DNA of 20,768 bases from CAZZCU01 sp964652825 (GTDB taxonomy: Bacteria; Bdellovibrionota_B; Oligoflexia; Oligoflexales; CAZZCU01): contig CAZZCU010000034.1 of assembly GCA_964652825.1 (NCBI GenBank), positions 1 through 20,768 of the forward strand, in the 5' to 3' direction. Under the pieces are notes generated by a model. It saw only the letters and a list, made by a program, of their open reading frames with translations, ran no database searches and was not told where the DNA came from. This document shows positions 7,431-14,819 of this stretch, piece after piece (position 1 is the first letter of the stretch; every line of letters begins with the position of its first letter). Made by a program: the position numbers and the translations under genes.

Positions 7431-7460
7431 GCTTTGCTCAAGATTTCGCTAAAGTTTTTG

Positions 7461-7500
7461 CTGTCCTTGCCGATAAGTCCCAAGAATTCAGCAAGGACAG
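7461..7500 (+). promoter_or_regulatory. Inverted repeat next to the ribosome site of the 7512 gene
   Basis: CTGTCCTTGC (7461-7470) and GCAAGGACAG (7491-7500) are perfect 10-bp complements around a 20-base loop. The right arm overlaps the first bases of the AGGGAG Shine-Dalgarno (7499-7504) of the next gene. There is no following T-run, so it is unlikely to be an intrinsic terminator for the upstream gene. A translational control hairpin or an attenuating structure between the two genes fits better. Confidence 0.5.
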
Positions 7501-7511
7501 GGAGTTTAGCG

Positions 7512-7790
7512 ATGTCGAGCAAGCCAGAGCGATCCTTAGAGCAACTTCGCAAAATTCGTAATAAAGAGCTGATGCGCCGCGTTCGTAGCGGCGAATCCAC
7601 TAACAGCTTCGATAGCTTTGCCAGCTGGTTTCCGCCACGGCCGATTATCAAGAAAGACCCGCAAGCCATCGGCGTATTGTACGGCAAGGCATCCGAGTCG
7701 TCGTCCGAAGTCGTTGCCGATCTTGTCGCGCACAAGAAGTCGGACGATAACGATGAACAAAAGACCATTCCGCTTACCCGCATCAAATAG
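7512..7790 (+). CDS. Small charged protein of unknown function
   Basis: The frame is open from a TTG at 7434, but the ATG at 7512 has AGGGAG 7 bases upstream and is chosen. The product has 92 residues. Its first 30 are strongly basic and likely helical (RSLEQLRKIRNKELMRRVRSG). They are followed by a Ser/Phe/Trp stretch with FPPRP and a polar acidic tail that ends TIPLTRIK. There is no signal peptide or membrane segment, so a cytoplasmic nucleic-acid- or protein-binding role is possible but unproved. It sits between the barrel-like protein and hisS on the same strand. I do not recognise a family. Confidence 0.6.
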   Translation: MSSKPERSLEQLRKIRNKELMRRVRSGESTNSFDSFASWFPPRPIIKKDPQAIGVLYGKASESSSEVVADLVAHKKSDDNDEQKTIPLTRIK

Positions 7791-7883
7791 AGCAGTTTTA
7801 ATTTCACGCCAACTCGTCTATAAAAATAAGATCATCTGACAACCAGCCGTGGATATATTTGTACGGTCAAGGGGCACTGATCT

Positions 7884-9230
7884 TTGGGTAGCGGCAACAA
7901 AATTGAGCCACGCACGGTTAAGGGCTTTCGTGATCTGCCTCCACATTTGGCCGAGGCCAAATATGCCATTATTGATAGTCTGCGCCAACAAGCACGACTC
8001 GCCGGGTTTTCGCTATTGGCGACGCCGGCGGTGGAGTTCGCGGAAGTTCTTCTTGGCTCCGCTGGTCAGGAGACCGACAAGGAAGTTTACAAGTTCGCCG
8101 ATCACGGTGGTCGCGAATTGGCTTTACGTTATGATCTGACCGTACCGTTTGCGCGTTTTGTCGCCGCTAATCAAGGTCAATTAGTTTTTCCCTTCAAAAA
8201 GTTTCAGGTCGACGAGGTTTGGCGGGGCGAGAAACCCCAAAAGGGTCGTTATCGGCAATTTTGTCAGGCGGACTTCGATATAGTCGGTGTCGACAGTCTG
8301 GCGGCGGATGTCGAGGTCATGCTGCAGTTGCATAGCGGCATTCACGCTTTTGTTGGTGGCAAGTTCACCATGCTGCTGAATCATCGCATGTTGTTAAACG
8401 CGGTGATGAAAAAGTTTTTTCCAGGCGCGACGGTGGAACAACTGCCGCGTTTGTTGATCGCGATTGATAAATTGGCCAAAATTGGCGGTGATGGTGTTAG
8501 CAAATTAATCGCCGAAATCTTTCCGGGCAGCGGTCAAGCCGCCAGCGAGATGTTGGCAGTGATAAATTCCAAAGACCAAAACGGTGATACGGATTTATCC
8601 TTGCTCGACACGCTAGTCGCTTCTGATTCAGCCGCTGTTGAATGCATGCGGCGTTTGCGGGAGACTTTGGCCATCTGTCGCTCGCTGCGACCCGCAGCAA
8701 AGAATCTCGGGCGCTTTCAACTTGATCTAAGTGTGGCGCGTGGTCTTGGGTATTATACGGGTGTGGTGTTTGAAACAATTCTGGACGAATTGCCGGGATT
8801 CGGCTCAGTATCCTCAGGTGGACGCTATAATACTTTGGTCGAAAGATTTATTGATCGTAGTCTTCCGGGAGTTGGAGGCTCGGTGGGTGTGGATCGTCTG
8901 CTGGCGGCATTGGAAGAGCTTCAGCGCTTGCCGCCGCCGCCGACGGGTGGTCTGATGGTAGCCGTGGCAACCGACGATGCTTATGCCTACGCATTTACTA
9001 TTTTACAGACCTTACGTACCGCCGGTTACGTTGCCGATATTGGCATGACCTCGGGCAAGGTGGGCAATCAGTTTAAATATGCTGACCGTCGTAATTACAC
9101 GCATGTGATTACCGTTGGTAGTGATGAGATGCAGCGCCAGTGTTTCAGCCTCAAAGACATGACGACCGGCCAGGAGCAACGTGATCTCGCGTTGGTGGAT
9201 TTGTTGCAAGTCGTCAGCAAGGTTAAGTAA
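7884..9230 (+). CDS. hisS: Histidyl-tRNA synthetase
   Basis: The protein (448 residues) charges tRNA-His with histidine in the cytoplasm. Class II core signatures are present: the region LRYDLTVPFARFVA (81-94), motif 2 with FQVDEVWRGEKPQKGRYRQF (107-126), the histidine-specific ARGLGYYTG (Arg286), and motif 3 around GVGGSVGVDRLL. The anticodon-binding domain begins near residue 355 (GLMVAVATDD) and runs to the end. It belongs to the subtype with QADFDIVG after motif 2. The start is TTG at 7884 with AAGGGG 9 bases upstream; no ATG is available at the expected N-terminus. A run of four prolines (350-353, CCG codons) joins the two domains. cstA starts 5 bp after the stop, so the two are probably co-transcribed. 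Confidence 0.95.
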   Translation: MGSGNKIEPRTVKGFRDLPPHLAEAKYAIIDSLRQQARLAGFSLLATPAVEFAEVLLGSAGQETDKEVYKFADHGGRELALRYDLTVPFARFVAANQGQLVFPFKKFQVDEVWRGEKPQKGRYRQFCQADFDIVGVDSLAADVEVMLQLHSGIHAFVGGKFTMLLNHRMLLNAVMKKFFPGATVEQLPRLLIAIDKLAKIGGDGVSKLIAEIFPGSGQAASEMLAVINSKDQNGDTDLSLLDTLVASDSAAVECMRRLRETLAICRSLRPAAKNLGRFQLDLSVARGLGYYTGVVFETILDELPGFGSVSSGGRYNTLVERFIDRSLPGVGGSVGVDRLLAALEELQRLPPPPTGGLMVAVATDDAYAYAFTILQTLRTAGYVADIGMTSGKVGNQFKYADRRNYTHVITVGSDEMQRQCFSLKDMTTGQEQRDLALVDLLQVVSKVK

Positions 9231-9235
9231 CGCGG

Positions 9236-10930
9236 ATGAGTCTGGCTGGTATCGCGATCATTTTTTTGAGTTTGTTAACCCTAGCTTATTTTGCCTATGG
9301 TGGCTGGCTATCGCGATGTTTCAAACTACGTAATACCGCTGATACACCGGCGCATCGCTTCAACGATAACGTCGACTTTGTTCCCACAAAAACCTTTTAT
9401 TTGTTTGGACAGCATTTTTCGGCGATCGCCGCCGCCGGACCCATTGCCGGACCAATCGTCGCCTGCCAGTTATTCGGTTGGGGACCCAGTTTGTTGTGGA
9501 TTGCGATCGGGGTGATTCTGATCGGCGCTGTCCATGACTTCATGACACTGATGATTTCGATACGACACGATGGCCATTCCATTGCTGATATCGCACGCAC
9601 CGTCTTGGGTCGTCCGGCCGGTACTGCGATGATGGTTTTTATCTGGATCGCTCTGGTCTATATCATCGTTGCATTTGCCGACATCACTGCGGCGAGTTTT
9701 AGCTCGACGATCGAAGAACTGCAGGGGATTCAGGTTGATTTTAATCCTGGCGGCGCCGTCGCGGCCGCTAGTGTTTTGTATCTATTGCTGTCCATGGTGA
9801 TGGGATTGATACAGAAGTTTCTCAATCCGCCGCTATGGCTGTTGACGATTACCTTTGTGCCGGCGGCGTTCGCTACTGCCTGGTGTGGTACCTATCTCTC
9901 GCATTGGTTACTACTGCCGGCCACGAGCTGGGCGGTGCTCATCGCCGTGTATTGCGCGATAGGTTCGGTATTGCCAGTATGGTTGTTGTTACAACCGCGC
10001 GGCTTTTTGGGTGGTTTCATTCTTTACTTCGCGCTGGCTGTCGGCATGTATGGTGTTTTCTTTGGTGGTGCGGTGATTGAGCAGCCGTTTTTTCGCGGCT
10101 GGTATGCTGATGAAGCCGGTTCGTTGATGCCGTTTTTATTCGTGACGATCGCCTGTGGCGCCTGCTCTGGTTTTCATGGACTGGTTTGTTCCGGCACGAC
10201 CTCCAAGCAGCTCGACAAAGAACGAGATACCCATCCAGTGGGTTACGGCGCGATGCTGGCGGAGGCATTTGTCGCGTTCATTGCGTTAGCAATCATCATG
10301 GTTGCTGTGCCGGCCGATATTACAGGGCTCAAGCCGGGCACTATCTATGGTAACGGTATCGGTCATTTTTTGACTTTGATTATCGGCAAGGAGCATTTGC
10401 CTTTTGCAATCACTTTGGGCGCCATGGCGTTTTCAACTTTTGTTTTTGACACCTTGGATGTTTCGGCGCGGTTGGGGCGTTATCTGCTCCAGGAATTAAC
10501 CGGTTGGTCGGGACGTATGGGGGCCGTGATCGCCACGACAGTGACGGTCAGTGTGCCTGCCATTATTTTATTTAATACGCCGGAAGGCGCGTGGGTTCGC
10601 TTTTGGACGTTGTTTGGTGCTTCCAATCAGTTGTTGGCCTCACTGTCGTTGGTGGTTATCGCCGTTTGGTTGCGCACCAATAAGCAGCGAGCCGGTTTTA
10701 CCGTTCTGCCGCTGGTGTTTTTGCTGGTTGTTACGATTTGGGCATTGATCGATTTAATCAAAATTAATCTGCGCGTCATTGATATCAGTCCGGTGGCAAG
10801 TATTAATGCAGGTGCTGCGGCGTTACTGATAATTCTGGCATTGTTTATTAATCTGTCGGCGCTACGGCTTTGGTTGGCTTCTTATAGACCGACGAAAAAT
10901 CAAGCTCATGGGCGAAGTTCAAATAACTAA
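9236..10930 (+). CDS. cstA: Carbon starvation protein CstA family transporter
   Basis: This is a 564-residue integral membrane protein with about 15 hydrophobic segments from the N-terminus on. The early conserved block PTKTFYLFGQHFSAIAAAGPIAGPI followed by GWGPSLLWIAIGVILIGAVHDF is diagnostic of the CstA/BtsT family. Members import pyruvate (BtsT, CstA in E. coli) and have been linked to peptide uptake. The length matches the shorter CstA forms. The ATG is 5 bp after the hisS stop with only a weak ribosome site, suggesting translational coupling. The last 83 bp overlap the 3' end of the convergent DUF1704 gene; the overlapped part is a short polar tail after the last helix. Pyruvate as substrate is family knowledge and not shown here. 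Confidence 0.92.
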   Translation: MSLAGIAIIFLSLLTLAYFAYGGWLSRCFKLRNTADTPAHRFNDNVDFVPTKTFYLFGQHFSAIAAAGPIAGPIVACQLFGWGPSLLWIAIGVILIGAVHDFMTLMISIRHDGHSIADIARTVLGRPAGTAMMVFIWIALVYIIVAFADITAASFSSTIEELQGIQVDFNPGGAVAAASVLYLLLSMVMGLIQKFLNPPLWLLTITFVPAAFATAWCGTYLSHWLLLPATSWAVLIAVYCAIGSVLPVWLLLQPRGFLGGFILYFALAVGMYGVFFGGAVIEQPFFRGWYADEAGSLMPFLFVTIACGACSGFHGLVCSGTTSKQLDKERDTHPVGYGAMLAEAFVAFIALAIIMVAVPADITGLKPGTIYGNGIGHFLTLIIGKEHLPFAITLGAMAFSTFVFDTLDVSARLGRYLLQELTGWSGRMGAVIATTVTVSVPAIILFNTPEGAWVRFWTLFGASNQLLASLSLVVIAVWLRTNKQRAGFTVLPLVFLLVVTIWALIDLIKINLRVIDISPVASINAGAAALLIILALFINLSALRLWLASYRPTKNQAHGRSSNN

Positions 10931-12110
10931 AGTGCGCTGCCAGACATTCAATATTTTCCAGCCAGGGTGGTAGGTAAATCGGTGGAGCAATGTAACCAGA
11001 TTCAAAGTAAGGAAGTAATTCTGCGACGTCGTTCACATTCAATCGCCCGGAAAATAAATAGCGTAGATGCTCCATTTGATTCACATGAATCGCATGTCGT
11101 GCAAATGCGTGCACATTGATCAATCCCTGCAGATAAACAATATCTTTAGTGAAGGCGATGCCGCCACGTACATCGCCGCCTCGGAAAATCCGCATGGCCG
11201 AATAAAAACTTTCTGATTCCGATTGATCCGAATCGAGAAACAATCGAAAGACCTCGATGAAATTTGCGCCTTCGAGTGCGATATGAACAGCTTTGGTGCG
11301 CAGTGCCAGGCGTCGTAAGCGGCTGACCTCCATGGTTAAGCTGACTAATTCCGATAGTGTGGCCATGCCTTCCTGGGTTTTCGTGGTACGTGGTGCGCCC
11401 AGCCCCAGACTTTTTAGATTCGGTTGTTCGCGGCCATTGATGGCGGTGGCGGTATGTACGTATGCTTCGTGTTGCAGCAGTTGTTTGACTTCAATAGCAG
11501 CATACGAGGTGAATGCTCGAATGCGGATGCGGCCAACCCCGGCGACGGCTTTGGAAGCCAGATCAGGATCGACAATCACGTCGACATCATGACTATGAAA
11601 AAATTTGCGGGTGTGTTCCTTGAGCTCGGCCGCAACGGCTTGTGGTGTTAACACGGAATTAGCGACTTCGTGTTTTCCTTGCTTGATGAATTCATCCGTA
11701 ACTTGAATGAAGTGTTCGGCGGCATCGAGATGACTGACGTATTCGCTGCCGATTTGATCATCCGGCCGCCCATAAAGTTCGGCAGAATAGCGAACAAAAT
11801 CTTTGCTGCCGACAGCGTTTAGCATCCGCGCCGCATGCAAATAGCTTTGGGCCGTGCTATGGAGAAAGCGTTCAAGTGGATTGCTACCGCTGGCCTTTTT
11901 GCAGATAGCGGTCAGTGCGGCTATTTCAGTATCGAGTGCTGCTGGTTGTTGTGGGACGACGGGCAGTTTGACATTACCGCGTCGCCAGTTCTCCAGAAAT
12001 TCCTGACACAGTGCCGCCGGCCAGCTCAGGCGTCCAAGCACTTTGATGCCTTGAGCGACCGCGACCAGAGCTTGGTCGATCTCAGAAATTTGCTGTAGTT
12101 TCTCTGGCAA
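10848..12110 (-). CDS. DUF1704 / QEGLA-motif predicted metallopeptidase (MATCAP-like family)
   Basis: This 420-residue protein matches the family named flavohemoglobin expression-modulating QEGLA motif protein (TIGR02421, DUF1704). The centre holds HEAYVH (His214, Glu215, His219), an HExxxH zinc motif, followed by NGREQP and then QEGMA (246-250), the variant of QEGLA. In the related eukaryotic MATCAP enzymes, which remove the C-terminal tyrosine of tubulin, an HExxxH motif plus a downstream Glu form the zinc site. Glu247 is the likely equivalent. No signal peptide is seen, so it probably acts in the cytoplasm on an unknown substrate. The start is TTG at 12110 with AAAGGAG 5 bases upstream, a strong call. 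The 3' end overlaps cstA by 83 bp, tail to tail. Confidence 0.85.
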   Translation of the reverse strand: MPEKLQQISEIDQALVAVAQGIKVLGRLSWPAALCQEFLENWRRGNVKLPVVPQQPAALDTEIAALTAICKKASGSNPLERFLHSTAQSYLHAARMLNAVGSKDFVRYSAELYGRPDDQIGSEYVSHLDAAEHFIQVTDEFIKQGKHEVANSVLTPQAVAAELKEHTRKFFHSHDVDVIVDPDLASKAVAGVGRIRIRAFTSYAAIEVKQLLQHEAYVHTATAINGREQPNLKSLGLGAPRTTKTQEGMATLSELVSLTMEVSRLRRLALRTKAVHIALEGANFIEVFRLFLDSDQSESESFYSAMRIFRGGDVRGGIAFTKDIVYLQGLINVHAFARHAIHVNQMEHLRYLFSGRLNVNDVAELLPYFESGYIAPPIYLPPWLENIECLAAHFSYLNFAHELDFSSVYKKPTKAVAPTD

Positions 12111-12265
12111 AAATACTCCTTTAGTCGATGCATGAGGCTACCTCTGTGCTCCTCGGCAGGGCGAGCTTGAGGCTTGAGAGTTGATGTCCGAGGGAATCAG
12201 CTTGTTGAAATGATAAAAATACGCAAAAACAGCTAGGTCGAAGCAGTTTTCCATAGGAACCTGGC

Positions 12266-13888
12266 ATGCCTGAGCAAACGGACACGTCGTCCTTTATTTT
12301 AAGTAACGCCACGATTTATACCGGTGATGGGCCGTTGATACCGCATGGATATGTCGCGATCGCGAATGGTCGCATTGTCGATGTCGGGCCGCAGACAAAT
12401 CAACCGACGTCTTCGCCAACCATGCCGATTATCGATCTGCAAGGTGCCTTTGTCATGCCGGGGATTGTGGAATCACACGGGCATCTGTTGAGTTATGGTG
12501 AGATCAGGCGACAGGTAGACGTGACGATGTGTGCTGATCTTGCGGCCACTAAGCATGCGATCGTGGAACATAACCGTCGACTGGCCGAGTCTGCTTGGCT
12601 GCTTGGCTGGGGCTGGGACGAGCATCGTTGGCGCAGCGGCAAGCTGGATGCTCGCTTGCTGGATACTTGGGTTGGCAATCGACCAGCGGCTATTTCACGT
12701 ATCGATGGCCACGCTTTATGGGTTAATAGCCATGCCCTGGCGGCAGCCGGGATTACAGCGATAACACGTGATCCGGTTGGGGGACGCATCGAGCGTGGTG
12801 CAGACGGACAGCCCACCGGCATCCTGGTCGATAAAGCAATGGATCTAGTGCAGCAAAAGGTCCCGCCCGATAATGCCGAGGATCGCGAGGCAGTTTTTCT
12901 GGAAGCAGCACATGAATGCCTTCGTCTCGGTATTACCAGTTTTCATGATGCCTGGACGTCGCGCGATGATGTTTTGCTATATGAACGCTTGCAACGGCAA
13001 GGACGTTTGCCATTGCGCATGTATCTAATGCTCGATGGTCGTGACGATGCGCTTTTGGACGACTATTTTGCGCGTGGCACGCGTCCGGGAAGCATCGATG
13101 ATTATCTGGCGATTCGTTCGATCAAATTATTTGCCGATGGCGCGCTTGGCTCACGCGGCGCAGCCTTGCTTGAGCCGTATACGGATGACGTCGGCAACTC
13201 CGGTTTGGTTTTGACGACGACCGAGCAGATACGTGATCTGACCGTGCGGGCGCTGACGGCGAAATTTCAGGTGTGTACTCACGCCATCGGTGATCGTGCC
13301 AATAAAATGGTGCTCGATGCGTACGAGCAAGCCAGTCAAAAATATCCAGGAGCAAAATCATCTCGCTTGCGGGTTGAGCATGCACAATTGCTGCAACCGG
13401 AGGATATCGGACGTTTTGGTGCTTTGGGTGCGATAGCGGCGGTGCAACCTACACACTGTACGTCGGATTGGGAATGGGCGCTGAAACGCCTGGGTACGGA
13501 GCGTTGCCGGCGCACCGGCTATCGTTGGCGATCATTATGGGAAAGCGGTGCACTTGTGGCATTGGGTTCCGACGTGCCGATTGAATCACCAAATCCGCTG
13601 TTGGGACTGTATGCTGCGGTGACGCGTACATCACCAAAGACACAACAGCTACTCGCGTCCATGACTCGGGATGAATGTTTGAGTCGCGAACAGGCTTTAC
13701 AGGCCATGACATGCAATGGCGCTTATGCGGCGCATCAGGAATCCTGGTTGGGCAAACTCGCTCCGTCTTATGGCGCTGATATTGCTGTTTGGTCACATAA
13801 TTTATTGAGTTGTACTGATAGCGATATTCTACGAGCTCATACCGTAATGACTATTATTGGCGGTCAGGTGGTGTTTCGGGCTATTTGA
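12266..13888 (+). CDS. YtcJ-like amidohydrolase (amidohydrolase_3 family)
   Basis: The 540-residue protein fits the metal-dependent amidohydrolase family that includes YtcJ and N-substituted formamide deformylase. The N-terminal beta sandwich (about 8-62) is followed by VMPGIVESHGHL with the HxH metal pair His71/His73. Further family landmarks are KLFADGALGSRGA (Lys287 as a possible bridging ligand), HAIGDRAN (His339) and LGSDVPIE (Asp436), the usual catalytic Asp. All expected active-site residues are present, so it should be active, probably on an amide or formamide bond; the substrate is not predictable. No signal peptide is visible. The start ATG has a GGA-containing ribosome site. The last 60 bp overlap the convergent EEP-fold gene. 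Confidence 0.9.
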   Translation: MPEQTDTSSFILSNATIYTGDGPLIPHGYVAIANGRIVDVGPQTNQPTSSPTMPIIDLQGAFVMPGIVESHGHLLSYGEIRRQVDVTMCADLAATKHAIVEHNRRLAESAWLLGWGWDEHRWRSGKLDARLLDTWVGNRPAAISRIDGHALWVNSHALAAAGITAITRDPVGGRIERGADGQPTGILVDKAMDLVQQKVPPDNAEDREAVFLEAAHECLRLGITSFHDAWTSRDDVLLYERLQRQGRLPLRMYLMLDGRDDALLDDYFARGTRPGSIDDYLAIRSIKLFADGALGSRGAALLEPYTDDVGNSGLVLTTTEQIRDLTVRALTAKFQVCTHAIGDRANKMVLDAYEQASQKYPGAKSSRLRVEHAQLLQPEDIGRFGALGAIAAVQPTHCTSDWEWALKRLGTERCRRTGYRWRSLWESGALVALGSDVPIESPNPLLGLYAAVTRTSPKTQQLLASMTRDECLSREQALQAMTCNGAYAAHQESWLGKLAPSYGADIAVWSHNLLSCTDSDILRAHTVMTIIGGQVVFRAI

Positions 13889-14644
13889 GTGTGGTTTTGC
13901 TGTTTGGCTTAACAGAATCTCGCCACAAAGCGGCAAACAATTGGAAGCATTCCTACTGACCGGTGTCGCGTGTGTGTGGCAGTTGACGAGACTTAAAGGT
14001 TCACGCGTCCACAGGCGTTGCTGTGCAAATAACGGAATGAATGAAGGGAAGGTTGCATACACGGCCGAGCGATTGAAGTGGCTATCAAGTTTACGGATGA
14101 TATGTTGCGAACGTTTACTATCAGTAAAATCACAGGCGATGATAAGTCGCTGGTCAGCGCGATTGCTCTCTAGCGATGAGATCCAATGTGTCAATTGCGC
14201 TTCGGTAATTTTTGCAATTTGCAAAGCTATCAACCGCACTATGTGACCGTTAACGTGTATTTCCGTGTCCAGAGCAATGCCGTCCGCGACGTTTACATTA
14301 CCGTGAAGCGATGTAGCCATTTCCTCGTCTTCTTCTCTTGTCAGTCGCAGGGGATAGCGTGACAAGACTACGGATTGCATGGTGCCACGCTCAGTTGCGA
14401 AGCATTTGCTCGCGATAACATGTAAATGCAAATGCTGAGCGAAGTATTCGGTTTGTGGCAGATGTTCTTCGGTCCAGAGTACCGGATCGATATGAAACAA
14501 AACGGCGATATCCGGATGAATCTCGCTTAAGACCGCGGCAATCAAATCCGGGCGATAATGTCCATCCGTGCTGAAACAGCGTCGAACATTATAACAGATG
14601 ATCGATAAAGGACTGTCGGGTTGCTCTTGCAATTTGCTGGACAC
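13829..14644 (-). CDS. Endonuclease/exonuclease/phosphatase-fold protein, catalytic residues lost
   Basis: The 271-residue protein follows the EEP fold from end to end. ICYNVRR (Asn19) and DLIAAVLSEIHPDIAVL match the first strand and helix, followed by VVLSRYPL, LIIACDF, TFPSFIPLF and NASNCLPLCGEI. The expected catalytic residues are mostly replaced: the Glu of LQE is His51, the His of THL is Gln142, the Asn of GDFN is Thr174, the Asp of LDRI is Gln209, and the SDH triplet is SNC (Asn235, Cys236). Asn19 and Asp172 remain. A polar tail of about 25 residues after the fold lies opposite the amidohydrolase 3' end. The start is GTG at 14644, with a weak ribosome site. The frame is intact, so a pseudoenzyme is more likely than a decaying gene. 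It diverges from the kinase operon. Confidence 0.78.
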   Translation of the reverse strand: MSSKLQEQPDSPLSIICYNVRRCFSTDGHYRPDLIAAVLSEIHPDIAVLFHIDPVLWTEEHLPQTEYFAQHLHLHVIASKCFATERGTMQSVVLSRYPLRLTREEDEEMATSLHGNVNVADGIALDTEIHVNGHIVRLIALQIAKITEAQLTHWISSLESNRADQRLIIACDFTDSKRSQHIIRKLDSHFNRSAVYATFPSFIPLFAQQRLWTREPLSLVNCHTHATPVSRNASNCLPLCGEILLSQTAKPHSNSPKHHLTANNSHYGMSS

Positions 14645-14669
14645 CTATAAAATTCATCGCTCGGCGAAA

Positions 14670-14698
14670 TTGACATGCATCTTGCATGCCATTACATT
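14670..14698 (+). promoter_or_regulatory. Probable promoter of the hybrid kinase operon
   Basis: A full-consensus -35 TTGACA (14670-14675), a 17-bp spacer and TACATT (14693-14698) face the kinase gene. Transcription would begin near 14705, leaving a leader of roughly 115 bases before the GTG at 14820. The spacer carries the dyad at 14674-14688. Confidence 0.5.
14674..14688. promoter_or_regulatory. 6-3-6 palindrome in the promoter spacer, possible operator
   Basis: CATGCA, TCT, TGCATG form a perfect dyad that starts inside the -35 hexamer and fills most of the spacer of the predicted kinase promoter. A protein bound here would block RNA polymerase, and it could also affect the divergent EEP-fold gene. 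Confidence 0.4.
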
Positions 14699-14819
14699 TT
14701 GCAAAGCATCAGAGCTTAATGTAGCGATATATTGTTGCGTAGTGTAGGAATTTGTAGACAGGTTGAAGCAAAAACGAGACATCGGCCTGCAATCTATTTG
14801 TTGAATACCGGAGTTAAGG

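Noticed and set aside
7828..7884. Inverted repeat AAGATCA/TGATCTT before hisS
   Set aside because: Only 7 bp with a 43-base gap, which is easily found by chance; not counted with the two better leader hairpins.
12165..12178. Tandem repeat of GCTTGAG upstream of the amidohydrolase
   Set aside because: Two 7-bp copies only, with no promoter nearby; too short to support a function.
12247..12263. TGGCAT...GAGCA as a possible sigma-54 promoter
   Set aside because: The GG-to-GC distance is one base short and the site overlaps the amidohydrolase start codon. No better -24/-12 pair was seen in the intergenic regions.
12121..12312. Minus-strand open frame in the divergent intergenic region
   Set aside because: It starts inside the amidohydrolase gene, has no ribosome site and no recognisable protein features. 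The 155-bp gap otherwise shows no convincing promoter.
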